Origin: an uncultured Oscillospiraceae bacterium
GTDB taxonomy: Bacteria > Bacillota > Clostridia > Oscillospirales > Oscillospiraceae
DNA length: 16,561 nt
Assembly (NCBI GenBank): GCA_910578735.1
Contig: CAJTSQ010000048.1
Location: 1-16,561, forward strand
Direction: 5' to 3'
Shown here: positions 1 to 6,654 of the stretch, piece after piece
How positions within the stretch are numbered: the first letter of the stretch is position 1
Layout of the letters: each line of letters opens with the position of its first letter
The notes under the pieces: model-generated
Told to the model about the DNA's origin: nothing
Seen by the model: only the letters and a program-made list of their open reading frames with translations
Database searches by the model: none
Translations under genes and position numbers: made by a program

Positions 1-315
1 CAAAAGCAGAAAAAGAGCTTCAATATGAAAGACCTTGTTTTTATCAACTTCCGCACGGGTATGCCGAACAAGAACAGCTCCTATGATACCCACCTGTATA
101 AGCTTTGCGATGAGGCGGGAATCAAGCGATTTTGTATGCACGCGCTTCGCCATACCTATGCAACTCGGGCAATTGAGAGTGGTATGCAGCCAAAGGTTTT
201 GCAGAAACTGCTCGGTCATGCCAGCATAAAAACGACGATGGATCGCTATGTTCATGTGACTGATGATTCTATGGCACATGCAGTAAAGCAATTTGAATCT
301 CACCAAAGCGCCTGA
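1..315 (+). CDS. Tyrosine recombinase (integrase), C-terminal fragment, 5' end outside window
   Basis: Only the last 104 codons are present; the frame is open from base 1, so the gene starts before the window. The catalytic C-terminal half of a phage/Tn916-type integrase is recognisable: HALRHT (HxxR box, codons 139-150), LGHAS (second histidine) and the nucleophile tyrosine in DRYVHV (codon 247-249), spaced as in the family. By family knowledge the enzyme cuts and rejoins DNA through a 3'-phosphotyrosine to integrate and excise a mobile element. The gene has balanced base composition and mixed third positions, unlike the GC3-rich ychF next to it, which supports foreign origin. It reads toward ychF, so the element most likely extends to the left and its end lies in the 316-511 gap. 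Prophage versus integrative conjugative element cannot be decided here. Confidence 0.9.
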   Translation, partial: QKQKKSFNMKDLVFINFRTGMPNKNSSYDTHLYKLCDEAGIKRFCMHALRHTYATRAIESGMQPKVLQKLLGHASIKTTMDRYVHVTDDSMAHAVKQFESHQSA

Positions 316-320
316 ATCGG

Positions 321-457
321 ATGGTGTGGCGGGATGTAATGTGGATCAGATCATAGAAAGCAGGCGATGTGAACTTAGCAGCAAAGAGTGGCTGGATGGC
401 CATAACTCTATATATCTAAACATACCTAAATGCGAAAATGGTGTATAAATGGTGTGG
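321..457. repeat. ATGGTGT direct repeats in the gap between integrase and ychF
   Basis: ATGGTGT occurs at 321-327, 438-444 and 449-455; the first and last extend to ATGGTGTGG, and the last two are 11 bp apart. Short direct repeats just downstream of an integrase gene often serve as arm-type integrase binding sites near an attachment site; that role is an inference. The rest of the 316-511 gap is AT-rich with no gene, no clear promoter and no convincing attachment core; an element boundary somewhere in 458-500 is plausible. Confidence 0.35.
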
Positions 458-511
458 TAGACATCATTCAAGCACCGGAAACCCTTGAAAAATCAGGAGG
501 TAGAGAGAATT

Positions 512-1600
512 ATGAAATTAGGCATCGTGGGCCTGCCCAATGTGGGCAAGAGCACCCTGTTCAACGCCATCACCAACGCCGGCGCCGAGAGCGCCAACTA
601 CCCCTTCTGCACCATCGACCCCAACGTGGGCATGGTGGCTGTGCCCGACCCCCGGCTGGACCGGCTGAGTGAGATGTACCACCCCAAAAAGACCACCCCG
701 GCGGTGATTGAATTTGTGGACATCGCCGGCCTGGTGAAGGGGGCCTCCAGAGGCGAGGGCCTGGGCAACAAATTCCTGGGCAACATCCGCATGACCGACG
801 CCATTGTCCATGTGGTCCGCTGCTTCGACGATGACAATGTCATCCACGTGGAGGGGACCACCGACCCCGTCCGGGACATGGACACCATCGACCTGGAGCT
901 GGTCATGGCCGACCTGGAGATGGTGGAGCGGCGGATCGACAAGGCCAAAAAGGCGGCCAAGGGGGACAAGAAGTTCCTCCAGGAGGCCGCCGACTTCGAG
1001 GGCCTGCGGGACTGGCTCAACGACGGCAAATCCGCCCGGAGCTATACCGAGGTGGACATCGGCGCGGAGTACCCCGACTGTGAGCTGCTCTCCCTCAAGC
1101 CGGTGATCTATGCGGCCAATCTGGACGAGGACGGGTTCTCCGACCCCGCCTCTGTGGACTACTACCGGCAGGTGGAGCAGCGGGCCGCGGAGCAGGGGGC
1201 CCAGGTGATTCCCGTGTGCGCCAAGCTGGAGGAGGAGATCGCCCAGCTGGACCCGGAGGAGAAACAGCTGTTCCTGGACGACCTGGGGGTGGCGGAGTCC
1301 GGCCTGGACCGGCTGGTGAAGGCCAGCTACACCCTGCTGGGCCTCATCTCCTACCTCACCTCCGGGGAGGACGAGTGCCGGGCCTGGACCATCACCCGGG
1401 GTACCAAGGCCCCCCAGGCGGCGGGGAAAATCCACTCTGACTTCGAGCGGGGCTTTATCCGGGCCGAGGTCATCTCCTACGGCGACCTGATGGCCTGCGG
1501 AACCATGGCCGCCGCCCGGGAGAAGGGCCTCATCCGCTCCGAGGGCAAGGAATATGTGGTCCAGGACGGGGATATTATCCTGTTCCGGTTTAATGTGTGA
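512..1600 (+). CDS. ychF: Redox/translation-associated ATPase YchF (OLA1 family)
   Basis: Cytosolic Obg-family P-loop protein that, unlike its GTPase relatives, prefers ATP; the family binds ribosomes and is linked to translation and stress responses. The protein has 362 residues, the normal length. It opens with the family signature MKLGIVGLPNVGKS containing the Walker A loop (residues 7-15), has a DIAGLVKGAS switch II segment, and carries NLDE where GTPases have NKxD, which is the YchF substitution associated with ATP use. The C-terminal TGS domain ends in the conserved FRFNV. An in-frame TTG lies at 485, but the ATG at 512 gives the canonical N terminus and has AGGAGG at 495-500. It stands alone, behind an integrase remnant and ahead of palindromic repeats. 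I see no confident promoter. Confidence 0.95.
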   Translation: MKLGIVGLPNVGKSTLFNAITNAGAESANYPFCTIDPNVGMVAVPDPRLDRLSEMYHPKKTTPAVIEFVDIAGLVKGASRGEGLGNKFLGNIRMTDAIVHVVRCFDDDNVIHVEGTTDPVRDMDTIDLELVMADLEMVERRIDKAKKAAKGDKKFLQEAADFEGLRDWLNDGKSARSYTEVDIGAEYPDCELLSLKPVIYAANLDEDGFSDPASVDYYRQVEQRAAEQGAQVIPVCAKLEEEIAQLDPEEKQLFLDDLGVAESGLDRLVKASYTLLGLISYLTSGEDECRAWTITRGTKAPQAAGKIHSDFERGFIRAEVISYGDLMACGTMAAAREKGLIRSEGKEYVVQDGDIILFRFNV

Positions 1601-1733
1601 CCGGTAGGGGGCGGCCTCCGCACCGCCCTGTTCTCCACCGTGCGCCTGTGACCGGTAGGGGGCGGCCTCCGCGCCGCCCCGTTCTCCACCGTGCGCCTGC
1701 GAACGGCGGGGCGGCACAGAGGCCGCCCCCTAC
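1596..1733. repeat. GTAG-type palindromic repeat cluster: tandem 51-bp duplication plus an inverted copy
   Basis: Three hairpin elements fill the ychF-chrA gap. Two point right: GTAG at 1604-1607 followed by GGGCGG/CCGCCC arms (1609-1614 and 1623-1628), and GTAG at 1655-1658 followed by GGGGCGGC/GCCGCCCC arms (1659-1666 and 1673-1680). They belong to a near-perfect 51-bp tandem duplication (1596-1646 and 1647-1697). The third points left: arms 1708-1715 and 1722-1729, then CTAC at 1730-1733. The first unit overlaps the ychF stop codon. Such GTAG-led imperfect palindromes resemble REP sequences handled by RAYT (REP-associated tyrosine) transposases. The same type recurs at 8656-8899 and 13799-13820. 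Confidence 0.75.
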
Positions 1734-1757
1734 ACAAATCAATAGGAGTGAAACCAG

Positions 1758-2309
1758 TTGAACATCTACTTCGACCTCTTCCTCACCTTTGCCAAGATGG
1801 GGGCATGCACCTTCGGAGGGGGATACGCTATGCTGCCCATCCTCCAGCGGGAGGTGGTGGAGAAAAAGGGCTGGGCCACCGAGGAGGAGCTCACCGACTA
1901 CTTCGCCGTGGGCCAGTGCACCCCCGGCATCATCGCCGTCAACACCGCCACCTTCATCGGCTGCAAGTACAAGGGCGCCCTGGGGGGCATCCTGGCCACG
2001 CTGGGCGTGGTGTTCCCCTCCGTGGTCATCATCACAGTCATTGCCGCCTGCCTGTCCAATTTCGCTGACATCCCGGTGGTAAAGCACGCCCTGGCGGGCA
2101 TCAACGCTGCGGTGGTGGCCCTCATTGCCTCCAGCGTGCTGAAGCTGGGCAAGTCCAACCTGAAAGACGCGGTCAGCGTGTGCATCTTTCTGGCGGCCGT
2201 GGTGCTGGCGTTCTTCGCGGGGGTGTCCCCTGTGATCCTCATTGTGTGCGCCGGGGCGGCGGGCTACGTGGCCCGGACCCTGGCCGGGCGGAAGGAGGGA
2301 GCGCAATGA
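1758..2309 (+). CDS. chrA: Chromate transporter, short-chain ChrA subunit 1
   Basis: Integral membrane protein of the CHR family, 183 residues, equal to one half of the long two-domain ChrA proteins. The N-terminal signature is clear: FAKMGACTFGGGYAMLP (glycine-rich, residues 11-27) and the GQCTPG motif (52-57), followed by hydrophobic segments at about 73-100, 108-128 and 138-175. Members export chromate or related oxyanions, but many in anaerobes have no tested substrate. The TTG start at 1758 is chosen because AGGAG (1744-1748) sits 9 bp before it and it gives the usual MNxYxxLFxTF beginning; the next ATG is inside the conserved region. It overlaps the second subunit gene by ATGA, so the pair is translationally coupled and probably forms a heterodimer. 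Confidence 0.88.
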   Translation: MNIYFDLFLTFAKMGACTFGGGYAMLPILQREVVEKKGWATEEELTDYFAVGQCTPGIIAVNTATFIGCKYKGALGGILATLGVVFPSVVIITVIAACLSNFADIPVVKHALAGINAAVVALIASSVLKLGKSNLKDAVSVCIFLAAVVLAFFAGVSPVILIVCAGAAGYVARTLAGRKEGAQ

Positions 2310-2866
2310 TTCTTCTGCGCCTCTATCTGGAGTTTGCCAAGGTGGGGCTGTTCGCCGTGGGCGGGGGGCTGGCCACCATCCCCTTCCTCCAGGACATGGG
2401 AGCCCGCACCGGCTGGTTCACCAACACAGACCTGACCACCATGATTGCCGTGTCCGAGTCCACCCCCGGGCCTATGGGGGTGAACATGGCCACCTACGTG
2501 GGCTTTGAGGCGGCGGGACCGGTGGGGGCGGCGCTGGCCACCCTGGGACTGGTTACCCCGTCCATCATTGTCATTCTCATTGTGGCCGGGATTTTGCAGA
2601 AGTTCCGCCAGTCCAAGACGGTGGACGCGGTCTTCTACGGGCTGCGCCCCGCCTCCACGGCGCTGATCGCCGCCGCCGGACTGAGCGTGGCCGCGTCCGT
2701 CTTCTGGGGCGGGCGGGAGCTGCTGTCCCTGTCCGGCACCCGCTGGCCCCTTCTGGCGCTAAGTGCGGCGGTGTTCCTGTGCACCCAGCACAAGCAGCTG
2801 AAGAAGCTGCATCCCATCGTGTTTATCGCCGCCGCCGCCGTGGCGGGGGTGGTGTTTCAGTTCTAA
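2306..2866 (+). CDS. chrA: Chromate transporter, short-chain ChrA subunit 2
   Basis: The second half of the ChrA pair, 186 residues. It repeats the fold of the first subunit with its own signature: FAKVGLFAVGGGLATIPFLQ (about 10-29) and SESTPGPMGVN (50-60), then several hydrophobic segments and a short cytoplasmic stretch rich in Lys/His near the end. Paired short ChrA proteins are known in Firmicutes (for example YwrA/YwrB of Bacillus subtilis) and are expected to insert with opposite topologies to form one transporter. The ATG at 2306 overlaps the upstream stop (ATGA), with GGAGGGA at 2294-2300 as ribosome binding site. The open frame reaches further upstream, but that part is out of frame with subunit 1 and is not coding. 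Followed directly by a terminator, so the operon ends here. Confidence 0.88.
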   Translation: MILLRLYLEFAKVGLFAVGGGLATIPFLQDMGARTGWFTNTDLTTMIAVSESTPGPMGVNMATYVGFEAAGPVGAALATLGLVTPSIIVILIVAGILQKFRQSKTVDAVFYGLRPASTALIAAAGLSVAASVFWGGRELLSLSGTRWPLLALSAAVFLCTQHKQLKKLHPIVFIAAAAVAGVVFQF

Positions 2867-2875
2867 CAGCCGATC

Positions 2876-2911
2876 TTTTGCGGTCCGGAAAGCGGGCCGC
2901 AAAATTTTTTT
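2876..2911 (+). terminator. Rho-independent terminator after the chrA pair
   Basis: TTTTGCGG (2876-2883) pairs with CCGCAAAA (2897-2904), extended by an imperfect CC/GG pair, and is followed by seven T residues (2905-2911). It lies 9 bp after the second chrA stop codon and separates that operon from the flagellin promoter. Confidence 0.9.
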
Positions 2912-2921
2912 GGAAACACCC

Positions 2922-2948
2922 TTATTTTTCCGCGAATCAGGCCGATAT
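2922..2948 (+). promoter_or_regulatory. Sigma-28 (FliA/SigD)-type promoter for flagellin
   Basis: GCCGATAT at 2941-2948 is an exact match to the -10 element of motility sigma factor promoters. The -35 (consensus TAAA) is poor: TTAT at 2922-2925 with a 15-bp spacer. Transcription would begin near 2955 and give a leader of about 170 nt. Position immediately after a terminator and ahead of a flagellin gene supports the call; the weak -35 lowers it. Confidence 0.72.
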
Positions 2949-3007
2949 AGCTGTTGGAAGCCAGTTACGGCCCGCCAAGATGGCGGTTCGGGCTTCTGTA
3001 AGAAAGT

Positions 3008-3122
3008 TTTCATCCGCCCAACGGAAGGGCCCCCGGGAAAGCGGATGAAATAAGCACCGGCCCAGCATGGATGCTTGGCCTGGGGGAGAATGGATGCTCC
3101 CCTGAGATTTTTAAGGAGGAAA
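3008..3122 (+). promoter_or_regulatory. Structured flagellin mRNA leader with GGA-containing hairpin loops
   Basis: Three hairpins precede the start codon. First, TTTCATCCGC (3008-3017) pairs perfectly with GCGGATGAAA (3041-3050), with GGA at 3023-3025 in the loop region. Second, GGCC-AGCA (3059-3067, one mismatch) pairs with TGCT-GGCC (3072-3080) around a TGGA tetraloop. Third, GGGGAG (3083-3088) pairs with CTCCCC (3097-3102) around a loop holding ATGGATG. The Shine-Dalgarno AAGGAGG (3113-3119, 8 nt before the ATG) also contains GGA flanked by U and A runs. None is followed by a U tract, so these are not terminators. Repeated GGA in loops plus one at the ribosome binding site is the pattern of CsrA targets such as the Bacillus hag leader; that function is inferred. 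Confidence 0.6.
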
Positions 3123-3127
3123 TTTTT

Positions 3128-5383
3128 ATGCGTATTCAACACAATATTATGGCCATGAGTGCCTACCGTAACTACAATACCAACACTTCCGCTCTGAGCA
3201 AGAATCTGGAGAAGCTGTCTTCCGGCTACAAGATCAACCGCGCTGGCGACGACGCCGCCGGTCTGGCCATTTCCGAGAAGATGCGCGCCCAGATCACCGG
3301 CCTGAACGCCGCGCAGAAGAACGTGAAGGATGGTATTTCTCTTGTTAAGACCGCTGAGGGCGCCATGCAGGAGATTCAGGACATGCTCAACCGCATGGAC
3401 TACCTGGCCACCCAGTCCGCCAACGGCACTTATCAGGACGAGGTTGACCGTGAGGCCCTCCAAAAAGAAGTCAATCAGTTGCTGGACGAAATCGACCGTA
3501 TCGCCGAGTCCGCCAACTTCAACGGTATTCAGCTGTTGAACGGCCAGTGGGACGGCAACGCGAAAGAGGCCGTGGCTGGTGTTGAGAAGGCCGTCACTAT
3601 CCCCGATGCCGGCAACCAACTGGGCGTTGACACTATCCTGCATCAGACCGGCGCTGGCAATGGTCAGGCCACTACCTTCAAAGTGGACCTGTCCGACTTC
3701 AAGTTTGCCGCTGGCGATGGCGACTCCATGACCGTTCAGGTGGGCGACAACACCTTCAAGCTTACTGCTGATAATACTGCCACTGGACCCCTCACGGGCG
3801 AGGATATTGCTAAGGCGATTGCCGGTACTACTGTAGCTGGTATCACTGTTACGCTTGACCCCGGCACCGGAACTTTTGGTGCCCCTGCTACTGCTGGCGA
3901 ACTCCAGTTTAATGGACAGGACTTCACTGTGACAGCCTCGGGCAACCAGCTGGTCTTCACTCAGAAAGACGCTCCCACCAGTACTGCCGAGGAAGTCGAC
4001 GGCAAGATGGACGTGGTCATCAGCGGCGCCGGCGCTGCCGCCGGCAACGGCAAGTATGTCACCGGCGTTTATACCGCAGGAGTCCTTGGTACCGGTGCGT
4101 CTGACTCCACTGGTACAAAGCCCGATAAGACTAACACTATTGCCGATTCCACTGTCACAATTACAGCTAACGATGCTAACGGCGAGGCTCTGACCTTCAC
4201 TGCGAATAATATCAGCGGTACTGCCGATGCAGATGCAGTGAAGACTGCCATCGAGGCTTTGACTGCAACGAATGCGGCTGGTGCTACTGTCCACTTTACC
4301 GACCTGTTCGATGTTACTGAAACTGGCGGCGCTTTCACCTTCACCGCCAAGACCGCTGGTGAGGGCAAGGAAGAAGTTACTAATTTTACCTTCACACCTG
4401 GCGCTGTGACAGATAACTCTGCTGCAGATGCTGCTAATGGCTATGATACTGCTGGCACTGCGCCTACAGCCGCTTCGTTCGCAGCTGGCGGTGCCGGTTG
4501 GACCGACGGCTCCGCTGCTGGGGCGAATGGGTCTGGCGGCGATTACAACGTACAGACCATCGAGGTCACAAGCGGTACCTTCAAGCAGCCGGACCGTCTG
4601 GCCAGCACCGTGGTCACCCTGACTGAGGAGATGTTCCAGGACGGCGCTGAGATTAAGATTGCCGATAAGACCATCAAGGTCACGACCGATGCAGCCGCCA
4701 AGGATGACCCCACCAAGGGCGTCTATATCGGCGATATGGTGGGCGACGGCAAGACTCTGGACCTGGCCGTTCTCTCCGAGCGTCTGTCCAAGGCTGCTGC
4801 CGGCAACAACGCCTGGACCGTCAGCGCCATTGCCGGTAAGGCCGGCATTACCCTGATGGAGAAGACCAAGGCCGACGGCACCAGCGATGCCAGCACTGAT
4901 TGGGACCTGACCACTGTGGATGGCATCAAGGAGACTCTGGGCTTCACCACCGCCGCCAAGGCCGCTGTGGCCGCCGATCCCTCCAAGGGCCTCCAGCTCC
5001 AGATCGGCGACACCTCCGAGAGCTACAATCAGCTGCGTGTCTCCATCGGCAGCATGCACACCGAAGCTCTGGGCGTTAAGGGGCTGGACATCGGTACTGC
5101 CGATAGGGCCGCCGCCGCCATCGACACCATCAAGAGCGCCATCAACCAGGTATCCTCCGTCCGTGGCGATCTGGGCGCTTACCAGAACCGTCTGGAGCAC
5201 ACCGCCAACAACCTGAGCGTCATGGCGGAGAACATCCAGGACGCCGAGAGCTCCATCCGCGACACCGACGTGGCCGAGGAGATGATGGCCTACACCAAGA
5301 ACAACATCCTGGTGCAGTCCGCTCAGGCCATGCTGGCCCAGGCCAACCAGGTGCCTCAGGGCGTTCTCCAGCTGCTGGGCTAA
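3128..5383 (+). CDS. fliC: Flagellin, large variant with long central domain
   Basis: Structural subunit of the flagellar filament, exported by the flagellar type III system. The protein has 751 residues. The N-terminal D0/D1 region (about 1-145) starts MRIQHNIMAMSAYRN and includes LSSGYKINRAGDDAAGLAISEKM and ATQSANGTYQDEVDREALQKE; the C-terminal D1/D0 region (about 636-751) includes AENIQDAESSIRDTDVAEEM and ends VPQGVLQLLG. Between them lie about 490 residues rich in Thr, Ala, Gly and Asp, with beta-strand-like segments resembling Flagellin_IN-type repeats (for example IKIADKTIKVTTDA... followed by NAWTVSAIAGKAGITLME). There are no cysteines. The ATG at 3128 is chosen over an upstream in-frame ATG at 3071 because it has AAGGAGG and the canonical N terminus. 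Arginine codons are CGT or CGC apart from one AGG, never CGG, unlike neighbouring genes; this suggests selection for high expression. Many flagellins are 270-500 residues, so this one is large. Confidence 0.95.
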   Translation: MRIQHNIMAMSAYRNYNTNTSALSKNLEKLSSGYKINRAGDDAAGLAISEKMRAQITGLNAAQKNVKDGISLVKTAEGAMQEIQDMLNRMDYLATQSANGTYQDEVDREALQKEVNQLLDEIDRIAESANFNGIQLLNGQWDGNAKEAVAGVEKAVTIPDAGNQLGVDTILHQTGAGNGQATTFKVDLSDFKFAAGDGDSMTVQVGDNTFKLTADNTATGPLTGEDIAKAIAGTTVAGITVTLDPGTGTFGAPATAGELQFNGQDFTVTASGNQLVFTQKDAPTSTAEEVDGKMDVVISGAGAAAGNGKYVTGVYTAGVLGTGASDSTGTKPDKTNTIADSTVTITANDANGEALTFTANNISGTADADAVKTAIEALTATNAAGATVHFTDLFDVTETGGAFTFTAKTAGEGKEEVTNFTFTPGAVTDNSAADAANGYDTAGTAPTAASFAAGGAGWTDGSAAGANGSGGDYNVQTIEVTSGTFKQPDRLASTVVTLTEEMFQDGAEIKIADKTIKVTTDAAAKDDPTKGVYIGDMVGDGKTLDLAVLSERLSKAAAGNNAWTVSAIAGKAGITLMEKTKADGTSDASTDWDLTTVDGIKETLGFTTAAKAAVAADPSKGLQLQIGDTSESYNQLRVSIGSMHTEALGVKGLDIGTADRAAAAIDTIKSAINQVSSVRGDLGAYQNRLEHTANNLSVMAENIQDAESSIRDTDVAEEMMAYTKNNILVQSAQAMLAQANQVPQGVLQLLG

Positions 5384-5413
5384 TTCCCAACAGAATCATT
5401 TCCCCCAAAGCAA

Positions 5414-5447
5414 AAGGACCGGGCTTACGCCCGGTCCTTCTATTTAT
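5414..5447. terminator. Bidirectional terminator between flagellin and response regulator
   Basis: AAGGACCGGGC (5414-5424) pairs perfectly over 11 bp with GCCCGGTCCTT (5429-5439) around a TTAC loop. A T-rich tract (CTATTTATTTA) follows on the plus strand, and an A-rich stretch precedes it (T-rich on the minus strand), so it can stop both the flagellin transcript and the convergent response-regulator transcript. Its tail overlaps the last codons of the minus-strand gene. Confidence 0.88.
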
Positions 5448-6640
5448 TTAAGCCGCCGGTTGAGTAGTGAATTCTTCAGCCCAGGCCTTTTGGCGCCCTT
5501 ATCAGGCAGCCCCTTTGATTCCGGCCGGACCGTCAGCGCCTCCTTGACCCGCAGCTCCTCCTCCACGTCCTCTGTCCGCTTTTGGAGGTGCATAGTGCGG
5601 AAGATGTGCTCCAGCGGCTTCTGGGCATCCTCCACCACCTTGAGCATTTTGGGGGACAGGGTCCTGCCCATCTGGAGGGAGAGGGCACGGTAGACCATCT
5701 TGAAGATGTTGTGTTCCTTTTCGTAGCGGTCAGCCAGGTCGCTGCACATCATGGCGGTATGCACCAGCTGGGCGGACAGGGGCAGGGCATCCCGAGACAG
5801 GGAGTTGGGGTAGCCGGAGCCGTCGTAGTTGGTGTGATGGTACATGGCAATTTCTGCGCAGTAGGTCAGCAGCGGCTCCCACTCTGGAGGCCCGTTTTTA
5901 AAGAGCTCGCTGCCCAGCTTGGTGTGCAGGAAGAACGTGGACCGCTCCGGCTCAGGCTGCTCCGGCCCGCCCAGAACGATCTCGTCGGGCAGGGCCAGCT
6001 GCCCCACCTCGGCAAAGCTGGAGGCCATGCCGATCAGCTTGGCGTCGTAGGGGGTAAGCCCGGACTCTGGGTACATATCGCTGTAGGTGTTGGCCAGGGC
6101 GCTGGTAATCATCCGCAGCCGCTGAACATAGCTGGAGAAGGTGATGTCGTGATTCTGGCAGAAGCTGAAGAATTTCCGCTGCCACCGCTGGGTGAGAAGC
6201 TCGGCCTGCGCCAGAGAAATCTTGCCCTCCGGGGCGTCGGCGTCCTGCTCCTCCTCGGTGCCCCAGTGCTGCTCGATGATGGACTTGATGCGGTTCTGGG
6301 TGGCCACCGGGGCCAGAGGCTTGACTAAAAAGTCGACGGCTCCCATCTCGACCCCGCGGTAGACCCATTGGGGCTCCGGCTCGGCGGTGAGAAGGACTAC
6401 AGGGAGGTGAGCGCAGCCCTCCAGATTGTGGATGCGCTCTAAAACCGAGAAACCGCTGGGCCCCCGCTGCAAACAGATGTCCAGCACTACCACGGCCAGA
6501 TCCGACACATTCTTGCGCACCTGGTCAAGCCCCTCATAGGCGGTAGCGGCGCGGAGAACGCGGTAATTTTTTTTGAAAATTTCATTAAAAATCGCACGGT
6601 CCAGCTCGGAATCGTCAATAATCAGAAGGGACTTTCGCAT
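5444..6640 (-). CDS. Response regulator: receiver domain plus degenerate HD-GYP domain
   Basis: A 398-residue cytosolic regulator. The N-terminal receiver domain (about 1-125) has the acidic pair D9-D10, phosphoacceptor D54 (VVVLDIC), T85 and K107 (VKP), so it should be phosphorylatable. The C-terminal part (about 150-350) aligns with HD-GYP cyclic-di-GMP phosphodiesterases: H239, HH at 268-269 and DGSGYP at 273-278 are kept. The family's HD dyad (usually LHDIGK) is replaced by FAEVG at 209-213, and HHE is HHT, so metal binding and catalysis are probably lost. A charged tail (about 355-398) follows. It is the second gene of a minus-strand operon, 14 bp behind the HPt gene, with GAGGAGGAAG as ribosome binding site. 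Proximity to flagellin suggests a motility or surface role, unproven. A non-enzymatic c-di-GMP or protein-binding output is the main alternative. Confidence 0.85.
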   Translation of the reverse strand: MRKSLLIIDDSELDRAIFNEIFKKNYRVLRAATAYEGLDQVRKNVSDLAVVVLDICLQRGPSGFSVLERIHNLEGCAHLPVVLLTAEPEPQWVYRGVEMGAVDFLVKPLAPVATQNRIKSIIEQHWGTEEEQDADAPEGKISLAQAELLTQRWQRKFFSFCQNHDITFSSYVQRLRMITSALANTYSDMYPESGLTPYDAKLIGMASSFAEVGQLALPDEIVLGGPEQPEPERSTFFLHTKLGSELFKNGPPEWEPLLTYCAEIAMYHHTNYDGSGYPNSLSRDALPLSAQLVHTAMMCSDLADRYEKEHNIFKMVYRALSLQMGRTLSPKMLKVVEDAQKPLEHIFRTMHLQKRTEDVEEELRVKEALTVRPESKGLPDKGAKRPGLKNSLLNRRLK

Positions 6641-6654
6641 GTCTCACTTCCTCC

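Noticed and set aside
444..449. TATAAA as a ychF -10 element
   Set aside because: No acceptable -35 at 16-18 bp; AT-rich context makes chance matches likely.
485..511. TTG at 485 as the ychF start
   Set aside because: It would place the AGGAGG site inside the gene and add nine residues before the family's canonical N terminus; the ATG at 512 fits better.
518..1717. Open frame of 399 codons antisense to ychF
   Set aside because: Its start lies in the palindromic repeats and its sequence mirrors ychF codons; low-complexity His/Gly/Val-rich product typical of antisense GC-rich frames.
1596..1733. Repeats considered as a CRISPR array
   Set aside because: Only two direct units, contiguous without spacers, each an internal palindrome with GTAG; no cas genes.
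3008..3050. 10-bp hairpin considered as a transcription terminator upstream of flagellin
   Set aside because: No T tract follows (TAAGCACC), and it lies downstream of the sigma-28-type promoter in the flagellin leader.
2759..5200. Open frame of 813 codons on the minus strand, antisense to flagellin
   Set aside because: It is a shadow of the flagellin codon bias (GC-rich, few stop complements), runs across the promoter and terminator region, resembles no family and has no ribosome binding site.
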